Below, in pieces: positions 13,401 to 26,400 of a stretch of DNA of 64,000 nt; position 1 is the stretch's first letter, and the number at the start of each line of letters is the position of its first letter. Below the pieces are notes generated by a model, which was not told where the DNA came from, searched no databases, and worked only from the letters and a program-made list of their open reading frames with translations. The translations under genes and the position numbers were made by a program. Location: assembly GCA_031769625.1 (NCBI GenBank), contig JAUIMM010002007.1, forward strand, positions 310,001 to 374,000, given 5' to 3'. The stretch is from Taudactylus pleione. Taxonomy: Eukaryota > Chordata > Amphibia > Anura > Myobatrachidae.

Positions 13401-16400
13401 AAACTTTCAGTAAACCTTAAAAAAGATTTGCTACGGTGACAGAAGTTAATTTTGGTGCTTAATTTTGACACAGAACCCTCCAGAAAGATATTTACCCGTA
13501 TGAAAAATTCTCTAAGCTCCGGACCTTAAAAATCGGCCTAAAATTTTTTTCTTCAAAAATCCCCAAATTCTGCTGAAAACTTTCAATAAACATTAAAAAA
13601 GATTTGGTGCGGTGACAGAAGTTGATTTTGGTGCTTAATTTTGACACTGAACTCTCAAGAAAGAATTTACCCGTATGAAAAATTCTGTAAGCCCTGGACC
13701 TTAAAAATCAGCCAAAAAATGTTTTCTTCAAAAATCCCCAAATTCTGCTTAAAACTTTCAGTAAACCTTAAAAAAGATTTGCTGCGGTGACAGAAGTTGA
13801 TTTTGGTGCTTAATTCTGACACAGAACCCTCCAGAAAGATATTTACCCGTATGAAAAATTCTGTAAGCCCCGCCCCTTAAAAATCGGCCAAAAATTTTTT
13901 TCTTCAAAAATCCCCAAATTCTGCTTAAAACTTTCAGTAAACCTTAAAAAAGATTTGCTGCGGTGACAAAAGTTGATTTTGGTGCTTAATTTTGACACTG
14001 AACCCTCCAGAAAGATATTTACCAGTATGAAAAAATCTGTAAGCCCCGGACCTTAAAAATCGGCCAAAAATCTTTTTCTTCAAAAATCCCCAAATTCTGC
14101 TTAAAACTTTCAGTAAACCTTAAAAAAGATTTGGTGCGGTGACAATAGTTGATTTTGGTGCTTAATTTTGACACAGAACTCTCAAGAAAGAATTTACCCG
14201 TATGAAAAATTCTGTAAGCCCCGGACCTTAAAAATCGGCCAAAAAATTTTTTCTTCAAAAATCCCCAAATTCTGCTAAAAACTTTCAGTAAACCTTAAAA
14301 AAGATTTGGTGCGGTGACAGAAGTTGATTTTGGTGCTTAATTTTGACACAGAACTCTCAAGAAAGAATTTACCCGTATGAAAAATTCTGTAAGCCCCGCC
14401 CCTTAAAAATCGGCCAAAAATTTTTTTCTTCAAAAATCCCCAAATTCTGCTTAAAACTTTCAGTAAACCTTAAAAAAGATTTGCTGCGGTGACAAAAGTT
14501 GATTTTGGTGCTTAATTTTGACACTGAACCCTCCAGAAATATATTTACCAGTATGAAAAAATCTGTAAGCCCCGGACCTTAAAAATCGGCCAAAAATTTT
14601 TTCCTTCAAAAATCCCCAAATTCTGCTAAAAACTTTCAGTAAACCTTAAAAAAGATTTGGTGCGGTGACAGAAGTTGATTTTGGTGCTTAATTTTGACAC
14701 AGAACCCTCCAGAAAGATATTTACCCGTATGAAAAATTCTGTAAGCCCCGGACCTTAAAAATCGGCCAAAAATTTTCTTCTTCAAAAATCCCCAAATTCT
14801 GCTGAAAACTTTCAGAAAACCTTAAAAAAGATTTGCTACGGTGACAGAACTTGATTTTGGTGCTTAATATTGACACAGAACCCTCCAGAAAGATATTTAC
14901 CCATATGAAAAATTCTGTAAGCCCCGGACCTTAAAAATTGGCCAAAAATTTTTTTCTTCAAAAATCCCCAAATTCTGCTTAAAACTTTCAGTAAACCTTA
15001 AAAAAGATTTGCTGCAGTGACAGAAGTTGATTTTGGTGCTTAATTTTGACACAGAACCCTCCAGAAAGATATTTACCCATATGAAAAATTCTGTAAGCCC
15101 CAGACCTTAAAAATCGGGCAAAAATTTTTTTCTTCAAAAATCCCCAAATTCTGCTTAAAACTTTCAGTAAACATTAAAAAAGATTTGATGCGGTGACAAA
15201 AGTTGATTTTGGTGCTTTATTTTGACACAGAACCCTCCAGAAAGATATTTACCCATATGAAAAATTCTGTAAGCCCCGGACCTTAAAAATCGGCCAAAAT
15301 TTTTTTCCTTCAAAAATCCCCAAATTCTCCTTAAAACTTTCAGTAAACCTTAAAAAAGATTTGCTGCAGTGACAGAAGTTGATTATGGTGCTTTATTTTG
15401 ACACAGAACCCTCCAGAAAGATATTTACCCATATGAAAAATTCTGTAAGCCCCGGACCTTAAAAATCGGCCAAAAATCTTTTTCTTCAAAAATCCCCAAA
15501 TTCTGCTGAAAACTTTCAGAAAACCTTAAAAAAGATTTGCTGCGGTGACAGAAGTTGATTTTGGTGCTTAATTTTGACATAGAACCATCCAGAAAGATAT
15601 TTACCCATATGAAAAATTCTGTAAGCCCTGGACCTTAAAAATCAGCCAAAAAATGTTTTCTTCAAAAATCCCCAAATTCTGCTTAAAACTTTCAGTAAAC
15701 CTTAAAAAAGATTTGCTGCGTTGACAGAAGTTGATTTTGGTGCTTAATTCTGACACAGAACCCTCCAGAAAGATATTTACCCGTATGAAAAATTCTGTAA
15801 GCCCCGCCCCTTAAAAATCGGCCAAAAATTTTTTTCTTCAAAAATCCCCAAATTCTGCTTAAAACTTTCAGTAAACCTTAAAAAAGATTTGCTGCGGTGA
15901 CAGAAGTTGATTTTGGTGCTTAATTTTGACACAGAACTCTCAAGAAAGAATTTACCCGTATGAAAAATTCTGTAAGCCCCGGACCTTAAAAATCGGCCAA
16001 AAATTTTTTTCTTCACAAAATCCCCAAATTCTGCTAAAAACTTTCAGTAAACCTTAAAAAAGATTTGGTGCGGTGACAGAAGTTGATTTTGGTGCTTAAT
16101 TTTGACACAGAACTCTCAAGAAAGAATTTACCCGTATGAAAAATTCTGTAAGCCCCGCCCCTTAAAAATTGGCCAAAAAATTTTTTCTTCAAAAATCCCC
16201 AAATTCTGCTTAAAACTTTCAGTAAACCTTAAAAAAGATTTGCTGCGGTGACAAAAGTTGATTTTGGTGCTTAATTTTGACACTGAACCCTCCAGAAAGA
16301 TATTTACCAGTATGAAAAAATCTGTAAGCCCCGGACCTTAAAAATCGGCCAAAAATTTTTTTCTTCAAAAATCCCCAAATTCTGCTTGACACTTTCAGTA

Positions 16401-17485
16401 AACCTTAAAAAAGATTTGCTGCGGTGACAAAAGTTGATTTTGGTGCTTAATTTTGACACTGAACCCTCCAGAAAGATATTTACCAGTATGAAAAAATCTG
16501 TAAGCCCCGGACCTTAAAAATCGGCCAAAAATTTTTTTCTTCAAAAATCCCCAAATTCTGCTAAAAACTTTCAGTAAACCTTAAAAAAGATTTGGTGCGG
16601 TGACAGAAGTTGATTTTGGTGCTTAATTTTGACACAGAACTCTCAAGAAAGAATTTACCTGTATGAAAAATTTTGTAAGCCCCGGACCTTAAAAATCGGC
16701 CAAAAATTTTTTTCTTCAAAAATCCTCAAATTCTGCTTAAAACTTTCAGTAAACCTTAAAAAAGATTTACTGCGGTGACAGAAGTTGATTTTGGTGCTTA
16801 ATTCTGACACAGAACCCTCCAGAAAGATATTTACCCGTATGAAAAATTCTGTAAGCCCAGACCTTAAAAATCGACCAAAAATTTTTTTCTTCAAAAATCC
16901 CCAAATTCTGCTTAAAACTTTCAGTAAACCTTAAAAAAGATTTGCTGCCATGACAGAAGTTGATTTTGGTGCTTAATTTTGACACAGAACCCTCCAGAAA
17001 GATATTTACCCATATGAAAAATTCTGTAAGCCCCAGACCTTAAAAATCGGCCATAAATTTTTTTCTTCAAAAATCCCCAAATTCTGCTGAAAACTTTCAG
17101 TAAACCTTAAAAAAGATTTGCTGCCATGACAGAAGTGGATTTTGGTGCTTAATTTTGACACAGAACCCTCCAGAAAGATATTTACCCGTATGAAAAATTC
17201 TGTAAGCCCCGAACCTTAAAAATCGGCCAAAAATTTTTTTCTTCAAAAATCCCCAAAATCTGCTTAAAACTTTCAGTAAACATTAAAAAAGATTTGATGC
17301 GGTGACAAAAGTTGATTTTGGTGCTTTATTTTGACACAGAACCCTCCAGAAAGATATTTACCCGTATGAAAAATTCTGTAAGCTCCGGACCTTTAAAATC
17401 GGCCAAAATTTTTTTCTTCAAAAATCCCCAAATTCTCATTAAAACTTTCAGTAAACCTTAAAAAAGATTTGGTGCGGTGACAGAA
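7472..17485. repeat. Complete higher-order repeat copy 2 (10,014 bp, 57 monomers)
   Basis: I set the HOR boundary at the monomer that LINE 2 interrupts elsewhere. This copy runs from just after the empty site at 7471 to the next one at 17485. Its content is collinear with later copies. The offset steps from 10,014 to 10,190 near 17.8 kb (one extra monomer) and to 10,365 near 19.8 kb (a second extra monomer). An empty LINE 1 target lies at 15025. Confidence 0.75.
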
Positions 17486-20400
17486 GTTGATTTTGGTGCT
17501 TAATTTTGACACAGAACCCTCCAGAAAGATATTTACCCATATGAAAAATTCTGTAAGCCCCGGACCTTAAAAATCGGCCAAAAATTTTTTTCTTCAAAAA
17601 TCCCCAAATTCTGCTGAAAACTTTTAGAAAACCTTAAAAACGATTTGCTGCGGTGACAGAAGTTGATTTTGGTGCTTAATTTTGACACAGAACCCTCCAG
17701 AAAGAAATTTACCCGTATGAAAAATTCGGTAAGCCCCGGACCTTAAAAATCGGCCAAAAATTTTTCTCTTCAAAAATCCCCAAATTCTGCTTAAAACTTT
17801 CAGTAAACCTTAAAAAAGATTTGCTGCGGTGACAGAAGTTGATTTTGGTGCTTAATTTTGACACAGAACCCTCCAGAAAGATATTTACCCATATGAAAAA
17901 TTCTGTAAGCTCCGGACCTTAAAAATCGGCCAAAAATTTTTCTCTTCAAAAATCCCCAAATTCTGCTTAAAACTTTCAGTAAACCTTAAAAAAGATTTGC
18001 TGCGGTGACAGAAGTTGATTTTGGTGCTTAATTTTGACACAGAACCCTCCAGAAAGATATTTACCCATATGAAAAATTCTGTAAGCTCCGGACCTTAAAA
18101 ATCGGCCAAAATTTTTTTCTTCAAAAATCCCCAAATTCTGCTGAAAACTTTCAGAAAACCTTAATAAAGATTTGCTGCGGTGACAGAAGTTGATTTTGGT
18201 GCTTAATTTTGACATAGAACCATCCAGAAAGATATTTACCCATATGAAAACTTCTGTAAGCCCTGGACCTTAAAAATCGGCCAAAATTTTTTTTCTTCAA
18301 AAATCCCCAAATTCTGCTTAAAACTTTCAGTAAACCTTAAAAAAGATTTGCTGCGGTGACAGAAGTTGATTTTGGTGCTTAATTTTGACACAGAACCCTC
18401 CAGAAAGATATTTACCCGTATGAAAAATTCTGTAAGCTCCGGACCTTAAAAATCGGCCAAAAATTTTTTTCTTCAAAAATCCCCAAATTCTGCTGAAAAC
18501 TTTCAATAAACCTTAAAAAAGATTTGGTGCGGTGACAGAAGTTGATTTTGGTGCTTAATTTTGACACTGAACTCTCAAGAAAGAATTTACCCGTATGAAA
18601 AATTCTGTAAGCCCTGGACCTTAAAAATCAGCCAAAAAATGTTTTCTTCAAAAATCCCCAAATTCTGCTTAAAACTTTCAGTAAACCTTAAATAAGATTT
18701 GCTGCGGTGACAAAAGTTGATTTTGGTGCTTAATTTTGACACAGAACCCTCCAGAAAGATATTTACCCGTATGAAAAATTTTGTAAGCCCAGGACCTTAA
18801 AAATCGGCCAAAATTTTTTTTCTTCAAAAATCCCCAAATTCTGCTTAAAACTTTCAGTAAACTTTAAAAAAGATTTGCTGCGGTGACAAAAGTTGATTTT
18901 GGTGCTTAATTTTGACACTGAACCCTCCAGAAAGATATTTACCAGTATGAAAAAATCTGTAAGCCCCGGACCTTAAAAATCGGCCAAAAATCTTTTTCTT
19001 CAAAAATCCCCAAATTCTGCTTAAAACTTTCAGTAAACCTTAAAAAAGATTTGGTGCGGTAACAGAAGTTGATTTTGGTGCTTAATTTTGACACAGAACT
19101 CTCAAGAAAGAATTTACCCATATGAAAAATTCTGTAAGCCCCGGACCTTAAAAATCGGCCCAAAATTTTTTTCTTAAAAAATCCCCAAATTCTGCTTAAA
19201 ACTTTCAGTAAACCTTAAAAAAGATTTGGTGCGGTGACAGAAGTTGATTTTGGTGCTTAATTTTGACACAGAACTCTCAAGAAAGAATTTACCCGTATGA
19301 AAAATTCTGTAAGCCCCGGACCTTAAAAATCGGCCAAAAATTTTTTTCTTCAAAAATCCCCAAATTCTGCTTAAAACTTTCAGTAAACCTTAAAAAAGAT
19401 TTGCTGCGGTGACAAAAGTTGATTTTGGTGCTTAATTTTGACACTGAACCCCCCAGAAAGATATTTACCAGTATGTAAAAATCTGTAAGCCCCGGACCTT
19501 AAAAATCGGCCAAAAATCTTTTTCTTCAAAAATCCCCAAATTCTGCTTAAAACTTTCAGTAAACCTTAAAAAAGATTTGGTGCGGTGACAGAAGTTGATT
19601 TTGGTGCTTAATTTTGACACAGAACTCTCAAGAAAGAATTTACCCATATGAAAAATTCTGTAAGCCCCGCCCCTTAAAAATCGGCCAAAATTTTTTTTCT
19701 TCAAAAATCCCCAAATTCTGCTTAAAACTTTCAGTAAACCTTAAAAAAGATTTGCTGCGGTGACAAAAGTTGATTTTGGTGCTTAATTTTGACACTGAAC
19801 CCTCCAGAAAGATATTTACCAGTATGAAAAAATCTGTAAGCCCCGGACCTTAAAAATCGGACAAAAATCTTTTTCTTCAAAAATCCCCAAATTCTGCTTA
19901 AAACTTTCAGTAAACCCTAAAAAAGATTTGGTGCGGTGACAGAAGTTGATTTTGGTGCTTAATTTTGACACAGAACTCTCAAGAAAGAATTTACCCGTAT
20001 GAAAAATTCTGTAAGCCCCGGGCCTTAAAAATCGGCCCAAAAATTTTTTCTTCAAAAATCCCCAAATTCTGCTTAAAAATTTCAGTAAACCTTAAAAAAG
20101 ATTTGCTGCGGTGACAGAAGTTGATTTTGGTGCTTAATTCTGACACAGAACCCTCCAGAAAGATATTTACCCATATGAAATATTCTGTAAGCCCCGGACC
20201 TTAAAAATCGACCAAAAATTTTTTTCTTCAAAAATCCCCAAATTCTGCTTAAAACTTTCAGTAAACCTTAAAAAAGATTTGCTGCCATGACAGAAGTTGA
20301 TTTTGGTGCTTAATTTTGACACAGAACCCTCCAGAAAGATATTTACCCATATGAAAAATTCTGTAAGCCCCAGACCTTAAAAATCGGCCAAAAATTTTTT

Positions 20401-22906
20401 TCTTCAAAAATCCCCAAATTCTGATTAAACCTTTCAGTAAACCTTAAAAAAGATTTGCTGCCATGACAGAAGTGGATTTTGGTGCTTAATTTTGACACAG
20501 AACCCTCCAGAAAGATATTTACCCATATGAAAAATTCTGTAAGCCCCGGACCTTAAAAATCGTCCAAAAATTTTTTTCTTAAAAAATCCCCAAAATCTGC
20601 TTAAAACTTTCAGTAAACATTAAAAAAGATTTGATGCGGTGACAAAAGTTGATTTTGGTGCTTTATTTTGACACAGAACCCTCCAGAAAGATATTTACCC
20701 ATATGAAAAATTCTGTAAGCTCCGGACCTTAAAAATCGGCCAAAATTTTTTTCTTCAAAAATCCCCAAATTCTCATTAAAACTTTCAGTAAACCTTAAAA
20801 AAGATTTGGTGCGGTGACAGAAGTTGATTTTGGTGCTTAATTTTGACACAGAACCCTCCAGAAAGATATTTACCCGTATGAAAAATTCTGTAAGCCCCGA
20901 ACCTTAAAAATCGGCCAAAAATTTTTTTCTTCAAAAATCCCCAAATTCTGCTGAAAACTTTTAGAAAACCTTAAAAAAGATTTGCTGTGGTGACAGAAGT
21001 TGATTTTGGTGCTTAATTTTGACACAGATCCATCCAGAAAGAAATTTACCCGTATGAAAAATTCGGTAAGCCCCGGACCTTAAAAATCGGCCAAAAATTT
21101 TTCTCTTCAAAAATCCCCAAATTCTGCTTAAAACTTTCAGTAAACCTTAAAAAAGATTTGCTGCGTTGACAGAAGTTGATTTTGGTGCTTAATTTTGACA
21201 CAGAACCCTCCAGAAAGATATTTACCCGTATGAAAAATTCTGTAAGCTCCGGACCTTAAAAATCGGCCAAAAAATTTTTTCTTCAAAAATCCCCAAATTC
21301 TGCTGAAAACTTTCAATAAACCTTAAAAAAGATTTGGTGCAGTGACAGAAGTTGATTTTGGTGCTTAATTTTGACACTGAACTCTCAAGAAAGAATTTAC
21401 CCGTATGAAAAATTCTGTAAGCCCTGGACCTTAAAAATCAGCCAAAAAATGTTTTCTTCAAAAATCCCCAAATTCTGCTTAAAACTTTCAGTAAACCTTA
21501 AAAAAGATTTGCTGCGTTGACAGAAGTTGATTTTGGTGCTTAATTCTGACACAGAACCCTCCAGAAAGATATTTACCCGTATGAAAAATTCTGTAAGCCC
21601 CGCCCCTTAAAAATCGGCCAAAAATTTTTTTCTTCAAAAATCCCCAAATTCTGCTTAAAACTTTCAGTAAACCTTAAAAAAGATTTGCTGCGGTGACAAA
21701 AGTTGATTTTGGTGCTTAATTTTGACACTGAACCCTCCAGAAAGATATTTACCAGTATGAAAAAATCTGTAAGCCCCGGACAATGAAAATCGGCCAAAAA
21801 TCTTTTTCTTCAAAAATCCCCAAATTCTGCTTAAAACTTTCAGTAAACCTTAAAAAAGATTTGGTGTGGTGACAATAGTTGATTTTGGTGCTTAATTTTG
21901 ACACAGAACTCTCAAGAAAGAATTTACCCGTATGAAAAATTCTGTAAGCCCCGGACCTTAAAAATCGGCCAAAAATTTTTTTCTTCAAAAATCCCCAAAT
22001 TCTGCTAAAAACTTTCAGTAAACCTTAAAAAAGATTTGGTGCGGTGACAGAAGTTGATTTTGGTGCTTAATTTTGACACAGAACTCTCAAGAAAGAATTT
22101 ACCCGTATGAAAAATTCTGTAAGCCCCGCCCCTTAAAAATCGGCCAAAAATTTTTTTCTTCAAAAATCCCCAAATTCTGCTTAAAACTTTCAGTAAACCT
22201 TAAAAAAGATTTGCTGCGGTGACAAAAGTTGATTTTGGTGCTTAATTTTGACACTGAACCCTCCAGAAATATATTTACCAGTATGAAAAAATCTGTAAGC
22301 CCCGGACCTTAAAAATCGGCCAAAAATTTTTTTCTTCAAAAATCCCCAAATTCTGCTAAAAACTTTCAGTAAACCTTAAAAAAGATTTGGTGCGGTGACA
22401 GAAGTTGATTTTGGTGCTTAATTTTGACACAGAACTCTCAAGAAAGAATTTACCTGTATGAAAAATTCTGTAAGCCCCGGACCTTAAAAATCGGCCAAAA
22501 ATTTTTTTCTTCAAAAATCCCCAAATTCTGCTTAAAACTTTCAGTAAACCTTAAAAAAGATTTGCTGTGGTGACAGAAGTTGATTTTGGTGCTTAATTTT
22601 GACACAGAACCCTCCAGAAAGATATTTACCCGTATGAAAAATTCTGTAAGCCCCGGACCTTAAAAATCGGCCAAAAATTTTCTTCTTCAAAAATCCCCAA
22701 ATTCTGCTGAAAACTTTCAGAAAACCTTAAAAAAGATTTGCTACGGTGACAGAACTTGATTTTGGTGCTTAATATTGACACAGAACCCTCCAGAAAGATA
22801 TTTACCCATATGAAAAATTCTGTAAGCCCCGGACCTTAAAAATTGGCCAAAAATTTTTTTCTTCAAAAATCCCCAAATTCTGCTTAAAACTTTCAGTAAA
22901 CCTTAA

Positions 22907-22930
22907 AAAAGATTTGCTGCAGTGACAGAA
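22907..22930. repeat. LINE 1 target-site duplication, copy at the element's 3' end
   Basis: This 24-bp segment of the satellite monomer (AAAAGATTTGCTGC then AGTGACAGAA) directly abuts the LINE 3' end. It recurs at 30060-30083 with one difference, A to G at position 15. Uninterrupted versions with the A are present at empty sites ending at 5011, 15025, 36405, 51312 and 54474, each followed directly by GTTGATTTTGG. Confidence 0.85.
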
Positions 22931-23448
22931 TATGCTTCTTTATTTTAACTTGCAACAAAGATATATATATATATATATACAATAATTACATATATAAAAA
23001 ATAAATAAATAAATAGATAAAATATATATATACACAAAATCAAATATCAACATAAGGATACACAATATTACTCCATATTATGCCTTATAACCAAAAGAAA
23101 ACTTTACCAATCCTAATAATAAACAACTTATCTCCTATGAGAAAAAGTAAGCAAGGATTTTAGAACAACAACTACCTTAACCACTATCTATTTATATATA
23201 TATTTTTTTTTTTTTTTTTTTTTTATATATTATATATGTATATATACACAGCAAACCATAAAACAATACAAAAAACTTTAACTACTATCTATCTTATCTA
23301 ATCCTACCCATCACCAATACACACCACCTCAGGTAGATGTATGTAAAACCTTTTCAACAAAAACCAAAAAATAGAATAAAAAATCTACAGGGAGTGAAAG
23401 GACAGAAAAGAAACCCAGCTGAACAAGAAGAGACTTTCAACCACCCAC
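22931..23448 (-). other. LINE copy 1 3' UTR
   Basis: This is the 518 nt between the ORF2 stop and the satellite. On the plus strand it holds an (AT)n run at 22961-22979, AAAT-type repeats near 23000, and an uninterrupted 22-nt T run at 23203-23224. The T run is an internal A tract in the element's sense strand, not a terminal poly(A) tail. The last nucleotides abut the satellite with no A-rich or microsatellite tail. No ORF of note is present. Confidence 0.85.
22939..22944 (-). promoter_or_regulatory. Candidate polyadenylation signal of LINE copy 1
   Basis: AATAAA on the minus strand (TTTATT on plus), only 8 nt before the element ends. Cleavage usually falls 10-30 nt downstream of such a signal. 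If the signal is used, the RNA would end inside the flanking satellite rather than inside the element. Confidence 0.5.
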
Positions 23449-26400
23449 TCAAGGGGGTTTCAAACGGCCCCACCACTGTGACCATCTGACAGCATCCAGT
23501 CTCCCCTTATCCAGATCCATCATCTTTTTCACCTCTTGCATAATCATACCTACCACCACATCACAGGGGAGGACCTTCCTTCGAATAGATACCTGGCACC
23601 GTGCATTCCACGTGTGATACCTAACAGCTAAACTAACTAAAAAAATTGTGGTCAAATTAAAGTCACCGTATCTTCTGACTACCCCATAAGCCCACTCAGG
23701 GTAACTAAGACCCGAAAGGCACGGGATACCAATGGCCTTTGAAACCTCCTCATAAACCTTTACATTAAAAGGACACTCAAGCAGGAAGTGGTCCATCGTC
23801 TCCTCCACCCCTGGACATTCCTCCCGTGGGCAGCCACGTTCACTGGCACTTCGCCACCTGAGGTTCCCTCCAACATAAAGCCTCCCATGAAAAGTGAGCC
23901 AGGCAATATCTTTGAACTTGGGCGGTAACCTTTGTGAATTTAACAAAACCAATCCAGCCGAAGCGACATTACCTGGACAGTCCCTCAGTGACAGCGGAAC
24001 ATGAAAGTGGGTGTGCAAAATTCTTCTCTCCAACTCCCTCCTAGAGAAGTTTTTGACTTCACCCACTCCCACGTCATATCGCTTTATCACCTTCAAGCTC
24101 TGGATGACGTAGATCGGGAGGTAACCATGATGAATCCGGAAACTTCTCACTTGGCCTCCATCTATCCAGAATCTGAGGAAGGGAAACACCCATGGTCTAA
24201 ATCCCTCTACCCACCGAGGAGGAGTGTCTAAAAACATGCTCCCAATGTTAAGCTTTAAAAAAGCTGTAACAAAAAAGATCACTGGGTTTACCATGTTCAA
24301 ACCCCCATCTTTCCTCGGTCTGTAGGTGATACCCCTCTTCACTATATTGATCCTGTTCTTCCACAACAAGAGGAAGAACAAGGAATTCAATCTGGACCAC
24401 AAAGATTGTGGCAAAAAGCACACGTAACTGACATACAAAAAAATCGGGATCAGGTAAGTTTTGCACAAGTCAACCCTTTCCCTCAAAGACAATTTCCATC
24501 TTTTCCAACTCTCTACCTTCTTGGTAGCATCCTCCAGCTTGTTAACCCAATTTAGGGAGGCATAATCTCCATGATCAAATTTGATACCAAGAATTTTAAT
24601 CTGATCGTTGACCTGAGGGAAGCTGTCCGGAAGAGGAAAAGGCTCCCCCTCCTCCCCCATCCAGAAAACATCACACTTTTCTCGGTTTACTCTGGAGCAC
24701 GAAGCCTCAGAGTACTCGCAAATGAGGTGTTCTATGCCACGGGCCTCTGCCTGCGAGGACAGAACCACCGTGACATCATCTGCGTAAGCCACCACCCTCA
24801 ATGCAAACTCCGGACTCAGCTGCACCCCCCCTACAGTCCCACACTCTACCCTCCTAACGAAGGGATCGATTGCAAAGACATACAGGAGGGGGCTCAGGGG
24901 ACACCCCTGACGAACACCCGAGCCTACACCAAAGGTAGGGCCCACCCAACCGTTTACCAGTGGAAAGCTTTCAGCCATACGATAGATCGTCTGTAACCAA
25001 TTAACCACCCTCTCTGGAAGACCATACCATCTCAGTAGAGCCCAAAGGTACTCATGATTCACTCGGTCAAAAGCTTTTGACTGATCCAATGCCAGTAAGT
25101 ACTTTCCCCACTTCTCAGCCCTGCACCGCTCAATGGCCTCCCGGACACCAAGGACAGCACTAAAAGTGCTACGACCCTTCACCGTACAGTGCTGAGAAGG
25201 AGAAAGCAACAGCTCAGAAAACACTGAAAGCCTGTTAAACAGTACCTTTGCCAAAATCTTCCTGTCTGTATTGAGAAGGGCTATGGGGCGCCAGTTCTCA
25301 ATACGAGACGAGTCCTTCCCCTTGGACAGCAAAATAAGCGCAGATAACCTCATGGAAGGAGGGAGGACTCCCTCATCCAGGCTCTCATTAAAAACTTCCA
25401 CAAGGCGGGGAATCAGGAGGTCAGCAAAGGTCTTATAAAATTCAGATGTTAAACCATCTGGTCCTGGTGATTTCTTGGGATTTAAACCCATTATCGCCTT
25501 CCTAACTTCCTCTGCGGTTATATCACTTGCCAAGGAGTCAAGAGAGGCACCCTGAGAACTCAGACCAGGGGTTCCCCTCAGAAATTCCTCCATCCTCTCC
25601 CTGATGAGTGGCTGCTCAGACAGAAGATCAGAATAGTAGGACACAATAACATCCAGAATGCCTTCCTTGTCAGTACGAAGAACACCCTGTCCGTCCACCA
25701 GTCCTCTGACATGTTTGGCGTCGACTGACCTCCTACAGCTCTGGTAGGGATCAGGCGAGTGGTACATACCATAATCCCTTTCCAAAACCAAGGATGCCAA
25801 TCGGTTATATTGGAACTCTTTCATCTGAGCCTTCACTCGGGAGATTTCCCCATCATCTCCCTCCTCAGAGATCAGGAAATCCAATTTCCTTCTCAGATTA
25901 CGGTAGATATTTTGCTTTATCAAGTTTTTCCTAGCTATAAGGCCACGGAAAAATTTGCAGGTTCTCTTTTTAATCACCTCCCACCACTCAGACCTACTCC
26001 AACCAGCCTCCAGAAGTGTCTCCTGAGATTGAAAGAAGACCCTGAAGGACTGCCTAACTCTCTCTTCTTCCAGGAGTTCAGAGTTCAAACGCCACAGACC
26101 CCGCCCCTTCTGAGGGGTTTCTGAAGCATTCAAAGTTACTGAGAGCAAACCGTGATCGGAAAATTCCACCAACCTCACCCCAAGGGATGAAGTCTTGGAA
26201 GTCTCCTTAACAAAAAACCTATCTATCCTAGACCTACGACTACCACTAAAGTAGGTGAAACCCGTGAGGTCTGGGGAGTGACGAATATGCACATCCACCA
26301 AACCAGCCTGTCTAACCATGCTAACTAAAAAATTGGAATCATAGCCCAGGGGTCTCCTTGAGCCTCCCCTGTCTTTTGGCCTAACAACGGTATTAAAATC

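Larger units (their letters stand above)
1..22930. repeat. Satellite DNA block 1 (175/176-bp monomers, about 130 copies)
   Basis: Head-to-tail tandem array. The landmark GTTGATTTTGGTGC recurs at 93, 268, 444, 620, 795, 970, 1146 and 1321, so spacings alternate between 175 and 176 bp. Other landmarks in each monomer are TCGGCCAAAAATTTTTTT, CTTCAAAAATCCCCAAATTC and a CCTTAAAAAAGATTT stretch just before the GGTGACAGAA segment. Monomer variants are easy to tell apart: one pairs GATTTGGTGCGG with GAACTCTCAAGAAAG, another pairs GATTTGCTGCGG with GAACCCTCCAGAAAG, and a third carries CAGCCAAAAAATG. The order of variants repeats over about 10 kb. No gene is seen in this block. The 60-79-codon minus-strand frames recur with the repeat and are its echo. 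The block ends at the LINE 1 3' junction. The satellite family is not one I recognise by name. Confidence 0.97.

Noticed and set aside
491..22000. Dozens of similar 60-79-residue minus-strand frames in the satellite as a gene family
   Set aside because: They recur strictly with the satellite period, start and stop at the same monomer positions, and change only where the monomer changes. They are by-products of the 351-bp (multiple of three) dimer, with no independent sign of coding.
1..22930. CRISPR-like array
   Set aside because: The repeats are contiguous 175-bp monomers with no unique spacers, and the LINEs are eukaryotic.
23203..23224. T run as the poly(A) tail of the LINE
   Set aside because: It lies about 270 nt inside the element, and the sequence beyond it up to the satellite junction is shared by both copies. 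It is therefore an internal A tract, not the terminal tail.
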